Positions 1 through 12,500 of a DNA stretch of 64,000 nt are shown one piece after another. Source of the DNA: Notospermus geniculatus (lineage: Eukaryota > Nemertea > Pilidiophora > Heteronemertea > Lineidae); contig NMRB01000036.1 in the NCBI GenBank assembly GCA_002633025.1, positions 440,952-504,951 of the forward strand, written 5' to 3'. The stretch's first letter is position 1, and each line of letters starts with the position of its first letter. The notes beneath the pieces are model-generated. The model saw only the letters and a program-made list of their open reading frames with translations. It was not told the DNA's origin and did no database searches. The position numbers and the translations under genes are program-made.

Positions 1-552
1 CAGGTCGTACCCTGGAAAAAAATCCTGGCGGAAACCCTGACTAACCAATCCCGAAACTGTGAATTCTTCATATTCGCCCAATATTTCATACAACAGCTAT
101 CCCAAGTAATGAAATACTATTTTGCCAATGAAAAACAGTGAGACTGTTCTGTTTAACTATCTGGGTTGGCATTTTTGCCCTGCTTCAACATGGGGTATCA
201 TAATTTTGGCCCTCCTGTCCTTCCCTGATGTGGTTCAGTGATAGTAATGTTGTCCTGTGGCTGAATTCCATTTACAGTGGAACCTAACTTAACGGTTACC
301 CCTGCAGGAGGACACCCCCTTGTTAAGGACAACATTGGTCAGTCCCGAGGTGTCCTTAATAGAGAGGTTCCACTGTATTCATGTCTGTCATGTCAATCAT
401 TATCAAATTATGGCAAAACATTCCTCTTCAAGTGGTATTTTTCAAAACATGCTTTTACTTTTCATACCTTGTCTAATTGCAAACTTGTATTCCAATTTCT
501 CATTGGTTGTTTGTCTTCTCCATTCTGATTGGTCATCGTTTTTCTTCTCCAG

Positions 553-3500
553 GCAGCATCAGTGGCGAGACTTCAACCAGCGTCGAACAGGAGAAATATT
601 TCTCGGCCATCGTATCGGCGACGCCCTCCGGTAACCAGAAACACGCGCCGTGCTCCGTTAGTGATTCGCTGACAAGTCTGGACTCACTGATCTTCTCCGC
701 CGGCACCTCTGACACGCTGACTGTGCCAGTGCCGGAGACACCGACGTCATCGCGGCGGAATCCGTTCACGCGAGCGGTGAACAGTCTGAGGGGAAGTGGT
801 GGAAAGGCGAAATGTAAGCATCACACAAGAGGACATAACATCCCTATATACTTCTCTGATAAACACAATTTAGCACTCTTTACCCATTCAAATTGCCTTT
901 TTATTTCTGTAGGAGATTTTTTCCTCCTTTCCCTTGATATTTCCATGTATAGATGCTCAAATGTAGGGTAGAGCGTAGCCAGTAGTCTTGGCACGTTTAT
1001 TCAGTTTTCCAGGTTTCAGTTTTTCATGCAGCTTTAGATTCATTTTCTTCAACATTTATTGCACAGTTCATTCCATTTATCCATAATGAGCACTCTTCAA
1101 TTTTTGAGGCGAGTCGATCTCACAAGGCTAGGCAAGACTTCCCCGCATGGAATGTAGGCCTTGTGCAATATCAGGTCTACAGCACATTCAATCCATAATC
1201 TCCCCAAGTTCTGACGACTCTTGACAATAAAATACTTCCCGAAGCAGTTCTTCTCTCAAACATTTCTCCTCTTCTCCCTTTGACAGTAGACAAATAACAT
1301 AAAAATGGGACATGCTGTTTTTTGTCGCTAGTGTAACTTAAGCTTCTTCAGAAAGTAAAGGTCCATGTTTTTTCATGAAATTCCTACACAATGACAAAGC
1401 CAGTACTTGCATATGGCCACTACTGCAAGAGTGTTGTCAGTGTTATGAGGACCTGGCTTTCTGAACAACCTATAGAGATAGACTAATTATAATAATAACC
1501 TCCACGCATTTGGCAGTGTTCTCCATGCTGTGCTGCGCTACTCTCCATACTGGATATAGGTGTGCTTTTGCTGGTGTTATGTTTTTGTTGTCGTACGGAT
1601 TGTGGCAAAATTCAGGGTTCTGCCCAGGACTGAATGAGTTCCGGACGGAACGGGGGGTCCTCCCCCAGAAAAATTTTAAAACTAGACTTGCTGAAATGCG
1701 ATTTCCTGGCACTTGAGAGTCGAAATAATGAGCTTCTTTATCAATAAAAGCATCCTCGTTTGGCGTCAAATGACCCCGATCCACTCTACTGCAAAAGTAT
1801 CCCGCCGTTTTTGTCGTTGGTCAGAACTGTGTCAGGAAGCCCCGCCGAGGGAAGCACATTTTGTGAATGGCGGGAACAGAAAGGAAATTCGGAAGTGATT
1901 ATAGTGTGCGTTGCGGGCATCTCTCTTGGTACACTTCGTTAGTTCACCAGATCACTCGCTCAATCTGCTAAAATTATTATGATGATAACCACACCATTCA
2001 GATCGATCATAGGCACAAATACGAGATTACTTTCTCTTATGATGATTTTATTGAAGTTCTACACATTTTTATTCAACATTTTTTTAAAAAATCGTGCTGG
2101 TCGGAAAATACTCCTTTTAGGCTGAGTGCCGGTCGGCATTTCTGCGTCCTGGACGGGGCCGTCCGGCGCCGACCAGCATCGGCAGAACCCTGAAAATTAC
2201 ATGATGCTCAGGAAAGACAGTGTTTTAAGTCACCTATCGGCGTGAGAGTTTTCTTGTACGAAGTTGGCTCTCTGTGGACTACTCCTCTGCTGTAAAAACT
2301 GGGCGTTCATGTCATTGGCCTTCATGCAAGTCGCAAGCAAACCAACAATGGTGGATTTCCCATTGAGAGCCAACCAGTTCAAGATTCTCAGGTGGTGGGG
2401 TGTACTCGATGCCTTTACTGCCCTGGTGCCTCAACACGAGATGAATAGCCAGGACAAAGTACAAGACCTGCCCATAGTATCAACTCCTCCTAACACAGAG
2501 ATCTTGCTTGGTTGCTCGGTACTGAAACTTCAAGATCTCAGAAATCGGTGGCCCCCAGCTTAGGAAACTGGTTTTGGTGTGGAGGACAGTGCTTGTCGCC
2601 GCAGCAGTTCGCAAACCGCCATTAGTTTTTCCGTTGTATTTTATCGGCTGCGTTCCTTATCTTAGTATCGTGTTGTTGTTCTAGTACCTGTTGGCGGCAC
2701 ATTGCCTGAGCATGCAGAAGGTAACTACGGTCATGTTGTTTTGGGTGGCAGAAATTTTACTCAGTCCGTAAAATTTGAACAACTCCGTTGATGGCGACAT
2801 GACGTAGCCTACTTGTAGCTATTGATCTACGACTTCTATGGTTTAGGATTGCTTGTGGCTACAAAATGAAGTAAGTTTGTAATGTTTGAGATGCTGGAAG
2901 ATGGAGCTACACTGCCAGTTCTAGGCCATTCTTTGCCACCTGGAGGCAGATCCTGGGGAAGGCTTCCAACATGATTCACCTGCTGTTGCGGAAATTCAGC
3001 ATCAAAATCCACAACCTGTGAGGTCTGAAACTTGTATTGCAACAATATGAAATGTGAATGAATACATCCTACGTGGTGATGAGGTGTAGCGAAACAGAAA
3101 TTAGCCACTGTGGCTTAAATGGTATTGGCCAATATTCATGCAATGGAGGACAAAATTGGAGCCCCCAGAGAAAACGTACGGTGTTGAAGGAGGGACATCA
3201 CCCAGTCCCTTCCACATATGGGTTAAGCCACTACCATGTCAGGAATGAAACCCACAACCTCATTGGTGTCAGGCACAAATGTTGCCACTGTGCCATACTG
3301 ACACCACATTTAGATTCAATGGAGTTCTTCAAACTTACAGCTCAGTACAATTTCTCCCACTCTGTATCATAGTTGTTGAATTTTAAGCTTCCTAGTAACA
3401 GTTCTGGTTTTGGTTTTCTTTGTTCTTGGTTGTGATTAACAGTGTCGATTACACTGAGTGGTAGGTGTGCATGTAGTTCATCCAGATTCTCTGCTTATTG

Positions 3501-6500
3501 TGCATGAAATGTTGTCTGCAGTGCATATGGTACTAAATCATGGGGTGGGGTCATCCTGAAGAAATCAGGATGGTCCCCTCTTTGCATCACTCCCAAGCTC
3601 GCACACACGAGGTGTGCATTGCCATTGGGGTGCTGTGACCTCCGAGGCAGGTTGTCATGATCACGTTCAAGGGCATTACCATTTGAACATAACCGGCATA
3701 GCAGGGAGTTAGTCATGTCCTGGCCTGACAAAGAGACAGTGCCCAAACTCCTGGGAGCTGGTTTTGTCATGGCCTACCACTGGACAGTGCCCGAACTGCT
3801 GGGGGCTGGGTCCTTGCCTCATGAAGACAGTGGCTTATGGCAAGCATTGGGGGGAGGGGGAGGGGACAGGCCGCAGGACAAAATATGTAGACCGTCTGAA
3901 ATGAGCAAAGCTTAAACCGGAAGCGAAGAACTTGAAAATGCCCGAAAGATTTCAAGACACTACCCGTAACTGCATCCATTCTTGAGATTTCCAGGGTTGG
4001 ATTCTGCATGTGACTGATACTCTCACAGCATTTAAAAGCTTTCGATGAATTCCAGTACGTTCAAAACGAGTCAGCGCTGTTCGATGTACAATTTATCACT
4101 TTTCTATGGATTCCGTTATATTTATATTCATTGTACAGTGTCTCATCCTGTTTTACCAGCCTACATGGAGCACAGGTTCAGCATCCCAAATCTTTCACAC
4201 CATAGAATACACTTTCCGAAAATCAAACTTCATCGCCTGAGTTTGCAAAACATTACGAACCATAGGCTGAGTGTGCCGAGTATCGTGGACCAGCGTGTCG
4301 GCGTGGAGCATGAGTTAGAACCAGGCACGCCTTCAGAAGAACCCGAGTCCCCCAATGTGGACTCTCACGAACCCTGTAGGTTCTGCATGGTGCATGCTGT
4401 GAATAAGAAATGTAGTTCGTTGAAGTTTCTCACAGTTGATTCCAGTGGAAATGAATAAGACTTAGTCCCAATGATTGGCTGGACAAAAAGGGGGAAACAC
4501 TCCCAGGATATTTCAGATTGAGCTCGGTTCAACTTGTCGATGTCACTGTTGTGTGGGGCCGGTGTTTCTTCTGCAGAACTATCAGCTAAACCTGACTGAG
4601 CTGCTCCTTGAGTTCCCCAGAAAAGTTTCTAGAGATGCTAGAGGTGCACTCCTGGAGTTCCCCTAGAATAGTTTCTAGAGATACTGGGGGGGCACTCCTG
4701 GAGATTCCCCAGAAATGTTTCTAGAGATACTGGGGGTGCACTCCTGGAAATNGTCAGCGCTGTTCGATGTACAATTTATCACTTTTCTATGGATTCCGTT
4801 ATATTTATATTCATTGTACAGTGTCTCATCCTGTTTTACCAGCCTACATGGAGCACAGGTTCAGCATCCCAAATCTTTCACATCATAGAATACACTTTCC
4901 GAAAATCAAACTTCATCGCCTGAGTTTGCAAAACATTACGAACCATAGGCTGAGTGTGCCGAGTATTGTGGACCAGCGTGTCGACGTGAAGCATGAGTTA
5001 GAACCAGGCACGCCTTCAGAAGAACCTGAGTCCCCCAATGTGGACTCTCTCGAACCCTGTAGGTTCTGCATGGTGCATGCTGTGAATAAGAAATGTAGTT
5101 CGTTGAAGTTTCTCACTGTTGATTCCAATGGAAATGAATAAGACTTAGTCCCAATGATTGGCTGGACAAAAAGGGGGAAACACTCCCAGGATATTTCAGA
5201 TTGAGCTCGGTTCAACTTGTCGATGTCACTGTTGTGTGGGGCCGGTGTTTCTTCTGCAGAAGTATCAGCTAAACCTGACTGAGCTGCTCCTTTCCCCAGA
5301 AAAGTTTCTAGAGATGCTAGAGGTGCACTCCTGGAGTTCCCCTAGAATAGTTTCTAGAGATACTGGGGGGGGGGGGGCACTCCTGGAGNTTCTAGAGATT
5401 CTGACGGTGAATTTCTGTGGAAATCTGAGTATAATTCAATCTGTACCTCTTTACCACGTCAACAAGATTTCTCTCTCTCTCCAAGCCTTCCTGGAACACT
5501 GCTTCAGCACGTCAAACCTTGCCTCACACCGTGTGAGCGTACCACGGCTGAACGTGCCAAAGTTGAGTTTACACAGGCTAAGTGTGCCCAACATCATGCA
5601 CCATCGGCTGAGCACGCCGAATATTGCCGATCAGAGACTTGCCGTTGTAGAACGGTCAAACGTTGCTGCAGAAGTATTTGATTCTCATGAATCTTGTAGG
5701 TCTTGCATCGTCCAATGTAAATTTGCACACAGTGCATGTATTCCCACCTAGGAATATGCTGTCTTAAGTTTGTTTTGCACCAGATGCAACGTAGGAATAA
5801 TGGGTCTGTAACACACTTTCGATACTCACAAATTCTGTAAACCTTGCATCATGCAAATTTCTACAAAGTTCATATTTCATGTTGCATGCTGAGGAATTCA
5901 CTGCCTTAGGCCAATTTATGGACAGCACAGGTGTAGACATTTAGTCAAATTTATTCATCAAATGGTGGTATCTCAGTGGGAGCATGTTTGATAGAAGTAA
6001 TAACTACCCTCTGCACTACAGGGTGGGCGAGAGAAAGTGTCCCTCGAACAATAGGGAAACAATAGAAATGCTATTGTTCGAGGGACACTTTCTCTGGCCC
6101 ACCCTGTGGAGTGCACTGCATAGTGCAAGATAGAGCTATTACTTCAATCAACACTACTCCCACTGATCACTAGTGGAATTCAGCTTTCCTGTTAAATTTT
6201 GCTATTAGCTGCTTCAAGTTAACTTTATTTATGCTGCTTCAAATGAACTTTGCCTGCTTCATAGCTCCTTACTCTGCTTCAAGTTTAACTACTGCTTCAT
6301 CAGTCTTCACTGCATGAACCTTTGCCAGATTACAAATGGGTAGACATTAGAGATTTGCACTTTGTTTGCATCAACTGAAGGAGATATTATAAAAATGTTG
6401 CCCTCAATGTCGGGTGACATACCGAATGTCCCCCCGCTGGGATGATATGTCTCCCGAGGCTTTGTTTTGAATAAAGACTAACAAATGCTTTTACTTCAGG

Positions 6501-9500
6501 TTGCCTAGCGCATTTGTGTTGCAAAGTTCAAGTAAAAGCATTTACATTTTGTACTAGTCTTTATTCATGTGACCCAATGTCTACCTTCCTGTTTTCTGAC
6601 TTGCTTTATTCCCATGTATTATTGCTATCCCTCGCTTGCATTCCTTAATGTTCCTTCTTAATTTATAAATCTAACCTGAATAATATGTTGATGTCGTTCT
6701 TAGGATCCGGAAACATTACATACAAAATATTGACAAATGTTGGAATTTGCTATGTTATCAAAATGATGGTTAGGCCTTTTCAGGGCCTGCTCCATTTGTG
6801 CGAACCCAAATGCAGTATTTTTGACTCTGAATAATCTTTATGTTGTACAGGTATTGCTTTGAAAACTAAATATGCTTCAAGAATTTTGCAAATTGTGCTT
6901 GCCACTGAAAGGTACCACAGAGCACGATTTTCGAAAGCACCAAATGGGAATACTTCTTGTATTGAAACTGTATATTTTCCGCCTTTCTTGAATTCTTGAG
7001 GAACATTTTGGAATGCCTATTGCTTTCTTTTCTAACTCCTTATGTCCCTTATGTCTATTGTCAGTTGGACACGCTGGCTTTTTGAGTCCACAGCCCGTGC
7101 GAAGGGAAGGAAGTTTTAACTCCTCACTCAAATACAGCATAGGAAAAGCTAGACGCTGTATGTATGAGCTTTTAAGATAGATTTCAACCTATGTTAACCC
7201 CATAATTCTTATCTGTAGCTTCATGTATTTGTGTCCTAAACATCCCTCAGCCCCCATCTCTGTCTTCTCCTGAACAACCCTTGCCCCCTCTCTGTTTCTG
7301 TCTACTTGTAAACAACCCACGCCCCCTGTCCATCTCTGTCTTCTTTCAAACATCCCTTGCCCCTGATTTCTAAATCATGTTAAGTGTAGTGGCGAGTTTA
7401 TGTTTAGGTGAAACCCTCTGTGTAATTAAGTTGTTGTTGCTTTGGATAAATATAATAAGTGTGTTGTGTAACCGTCATGCAACATGAATTAATTTCAACA
7501 ATGAGGTAAAAAACTGAAAAATTTCTTGTGATATTGATCAATATAGTCAGGAGTTTCCTCCTGACATTTTTGCCTCTGCCCTGTCTTCCTATTTCACTCT
7601 GTCAGCCCGCCTCAAGAATTGACCACCCGTCCACTTTTTTCCAGCCATGTCAAATATCCTTGAGGGTAAATCACTTGTTTTCACCTCCTTATATCAACAC
7701 CTTTGTTCAGTTATCATTTATTTGTGCTGTTCCGGTTAGGACTGGGGGAATATTTGAAAACTACAACGATTGTGGGAAAGAGGAAGTTAAGAGAACTATG
7801 ACTATTCATTCCCCTGCAACTTTGTTTCCCTGTCATTGGCTAATGAAAGCTGTTTACTGGGAACCTTATTAAAAATGCCGATGTACGGCTTGTGGAATCT
7901 GTAGGTTGACTGGTTTGGTCTTCCATCCCTATGACTAAAGCACAGTGGAAGGATATGGAACCGGTCAACTTGCAGATCCACAGGTCATACAAGTTGACTG
8001 GTTTCACCTCCCGTCCCTATGGCTAAAGCACATGAAAGGATAGGTAACCAGTCGACTATACGGATCCACAAGTCCGATGCAGGATTTGTGAATAAGGTCC
8101 CTGAAAGTAAGTAATAATCTTTTAAACGGTGCTCAGCTCTTTAACTAGACACTATACCTTCAATTCCCCCTTCAAAATTGCATCAGCCTCGATGATGAAG
8201 CAAGCTAGACTTCTTGACTATGATACCTCAGTCCTATCGGCCATACTGACTACTTGCTTTTGGCCCGGTGCATACCCAAAGCAAATGACAGACATCTTAA
8301 TATCAGAACTCTGATGCCGTAGCTAGGCAACATTTTAACCTGATGACGTGCAACAAAACAGCTCTCAAGTTCAACACCAATGTTACAAGTCTAAGAAAGC
8401 AGTTACTCGCCATAGCAGCTGGTGGGGATCTTGATGGCTGTCCTGTTGCAGCTCTGTGACACAGATAATCTAACAGAAAACATTACTGTGGTTGACAGTC
8501 TGTTCCAAAAGCCTTGTTCATTACCCTTGCAAATATCCCCACGTGCTTTGCGTTATGCTTTGGTCTCTATGCACTTATGGAGGATTCTTGAGTTACGTGT
8601 GTTGACTTATACCATAAAAGGCATAGGTATGGTATCTTCTCAGAATGTGTTGTCTGATGCATCGGCAGACAGAATGTCCCTCACATATATGATTGGTGGT
8701 GATTTTCTATGCCTAAGCATTCATCACAGAATCTCATATGTAACTCAAGAACCACCCTACAGTGGAAACTGTATATAATACTTAGTCATTCCATTTTGCA
8801 GTGTTGTAGGAAATTCTTTAATAAATTGTCCTCAAGACACTGCGGATGACATCATGTTTTTGGATTGTATTATATGCACGAATTTTAGATTTTTCCTTGA
8901 AATATCTATGAGTGTACAAACTAAGTTGCATGTCTTTGCCAGCTGGCATGTCTGGCATACACCAAATGAAACTTCCATATTACCTCGTAAATTTCCTTTT
9001 CCTTCATCACTTTGAATTATTTTAAAATAAGACAAAAGGAAAATCACTTGCTTTCCAACCATAAGAATAATAAACTTAAACTTTGCACCTAGTGCTCAAT
9101 CTTTGATTCTATGTCATCCAGTAACATAAGGATGACCTTGCCCCAATTAAATCATTGACATTGTCCTTGACCTTCATATCAAACTGTGAAATAAGATTAC
9201 AACAGTGTTATGGCCTTGACCTTCCACAGCTCTTGACCTATATGATATGACCTTGACCTACATGATATGACCTTCTCCCATGACCTTGACCTTGATGGCA
9301 GCTATGACCTCGACCTTTCTCATTCATGTAAAAACCAACCATTTCCTTTTCTCTCTACGTCCTCCTATCTTTTTCCAGTTGGTGATTTAGCTAGCGGTGA
9401 GAAATGTTTTGTATTTACAGCCATGATTTGCCTGGCGGTGTTCAATCGGTTGCTACCAGCTTACCCCAGATAACGCTGTGGTGTGACTTGGGTAGAGCGT

Positions 9501-12500
9501 TATATTGAACTGGCATATCCTGAGATGGACAGTTTCATGTCTGAAATATTATACTTAATCTGTTGGAGAAATGACTAAGTTGTACTGTACTGCCCTCCAA
9601 TGGTAGAGGGCAACCTCTCTCTACAGTGGAATGACGGCCCATTACAGTAATAGCTCGATCTTGTACTAACAAGTGCATTGTAGTGTACAGTATAGCTATT
9701 ACTTCAAACAGTCATTCTACCTCTGATCAGTAGTAAAGATACTGACTTCTACCACTGGAGGACAGTTTACGAGTTTGCTATTTTTGTTTGAAAGAATCCA
9801 AAGTTGAACTCTCTGCCCAAGTCTCACCCTCCCTGTGCAAGACTTTGCTTTCTGCCAATGGTTTCAGGAGTTGTCACTGTTGCAGTTAGCCTACACATTA
9901 ATTTGACGCCACTGCTTTGACAAAGTCAGGGGCATTATGTCAGAACCTGTTACATGTGTGGAAATAGAACCTCATGTTTAAATAATTCTCGTTTAGATTG
10001 TAGGTAAAGGAATAAATTGTTGAGTTTTCAGCAGGAATCAGTGTCCAATACGACCTGGTGGCAGCTTAGCACAATTGGCCAAATAGCCACCAACAACATG
10101 GGAACAGGGGCATATGCCACGCTTTGCATTGCTCTTGTTGTATTGTCATTATTTGTTGGATTCTGTAGCTTTGGATGGATGCATTTGAAGAACACTGTGT
10201 ATTTGGAAGCCAAAATTTGTCAATGCTTGCCCCGGCAGTGGCTGTTTGACCATGTTTACTGTGCGCAGACCTCCTCATTACATCGAGAAATACCAGAGCA
10301 GTGGAGGACGATTTTAATTTCCCTACTGTTCAGGTCCACGAAGGTGCAGCCATTGAAAGTTCTAAGAAATCAGTTTCTAAGACTTCATCTAAGTTTAAGA
10401 ATCCACCGAGGATATTTTCTCTTGCTTAGTACAATTCGCCACCAACAGCGAACCGCCCGAGTGACGTCGGACGTGTCAATTTCATTGTGTTTGTCCGACC
10501 CTGCTTTTGTCCTGTCTCACCATCGACAATGTGGTCACTCAGTAAAGTCTACTTGTTATCTAATATTTGTCCGACCTTCGTTGGTAAAAATAGAAACCGG
10601 GCGGTGTGCTATTTGAATTTGTGTTTCTTCAAAAGACCCTTGACTACACTTGCTGCACTGCATAGCCACACGTTCCACAGCTTGTACTAATCAGGCCTCT
10701 GCCCTTGTTTTTTCCCTTAAAGCCCTTAGCCTTGACGAGGAGGATGGTTAGTCGTGCAATAACATTTCGTCACTGTGTGTCAATTTCATTTTCAACCTCT
10801 TAGGGGCGTTAGTCTGCTATTCTTTAGCAATGGCGTAAATTTTCTGAAGCAGATTTCACAAAATGGTGATTCATAGCATGATGCTGTGGTGGCGGACCCC
10901 TGAAAGGTTGAAGCATGAGTTGAAGGGATTTGGGCCAAATTTACGAAGGGTGTTATACGGGTTCAACACTTGTACCGGGTATATTGTAATAATAGACCTT
11001 TCTTTACCAACCTGCAGAGGCACTAACAAAAGCACATGCACATGCACTGTACATACACCATGCAGTGCATTATGAAAGCACACAGGCCTTTGTTGGGCCT
11101 TTAGTATGCTCACGTGGGGTTGGTGTGAAAAGGCCTATTCGTATTCATGGCAAGGGTGCCAACATGAAGAGTTGCATACTTTGGTTCATTCTCGGCCATG
11201 TTGACACCCGTGGCAATCTGGCAGAGCAGAGCGCCAAGAGTGAGACTGGAACAACTGCATACAGTACTGTGTGTATTCAGAAGTTCAACAAGTCTTCCAC
11301 AAAACACCTTTCGTACATTTGGCTCGTTCTGTCTGTATGTTTTGCTGTTGTCAGTGTTGACTTATCAAAGGCATTGTCAATGAATCTCAGAGAAGGCTCC
11401 ATCCATGTGAATGACATGAAGGACACCAGACTTTCACAGGGGCAGCTACACATGTTTGAATTAGTATACCGTACTTTGGCAATGCCTGTGATGGTACCTG
11501 TAGCTGCAGTGTGTTGACCTCTTCGGAAGGGCTGGCTTATCTGTCCATCAACTTACCAGAATTTTTTTAGGAGATGAAGTTGAAGAATTGCTTGTGCTGT
11601 ACTTACCATCAATAACAAGTTGTTTCTTGTCTTTCTTGACTTCAAAGAACCAGAAAGCATTTGACTAAGTGGTGGGTTATGTTGTTTTGATGGGTCTAGC
11701 AAATTGCAACCAGCAGTGTGGTGCCTTAGACATTGCTTCTTTGGTGAAAATGCTGAAGGGTGGAACTAAGATACAGTTTCAAGACCTTCAGCATAGTGTT
11801 GGAGGCCTATCAGATGTATGGGCCTATGATGGTCAGGCTTTACCGTATGTCACAATTTGAGGAACAAAAGTCGACTTTTTTTGTGATTTTGGTTGACTTC
11901 AACTTCAACTAACCCCCGTCTAGTTCATCTATCCCTTTCCGCGATCCCCGTTCTTGACTCCCATCCCGTCTTTCAGTCTTCTTAACCAATATGTGGCTGT
12001 TAGGCTAGAATGGTAGATTAAATTACAATGGGTCAGTAAAGGTACCTGCTGGCGATCATCCTCATGTGGTGGAGGCCGAGAGGGCCGTGCTTTCAGATTA
12101 TTTATTGCTGATTTTTTCTGCAGAGCTCACGCTGTGTTTGGTCATCATCATTCTGTTAACATTTTTTTCAGTTTTTTCAGATAAATGGCCTGTGGGTACC
12201 ATAGTAACCACCGGCGGATATGAAATTCAGTAGCTTTTTCTGCCTGTCGGTTTTAATTGCCATCTGAGTTCGTAAATATTGGGTGGAGATTTTTTTGAAA
12301 GCAAATAGCTTCTCGGTGTGGATAGTTTTATACTTGATGTCTATCTAGCTTCCATTACCAAGTTATTGCAAACTTGGTGGTGTTCTCCACTGCTTTCTAT
12401 GTAAAATTATAGTAGTAGGAAAGTTTATATCTCATGAAATGTAAAAACTGGGTTTTGGTTCTTGACTTGTATTCATTGAAGTCGAGTTTGCATGCCTGCT

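Noticed and set aside
9130-9320. Cluster of nuclear-receptor response elements
   Set aside because: The TGACCT words form an expanded simple repeat without receptor-type spacing constraint.
10017-11517. Open frames of 199 and 150 residues in the long SBF intron
   Set aside because: No recognisable domain, no matching splice partners, and biased low-complexity composition; consistent with chance frames in non-coding DNA.
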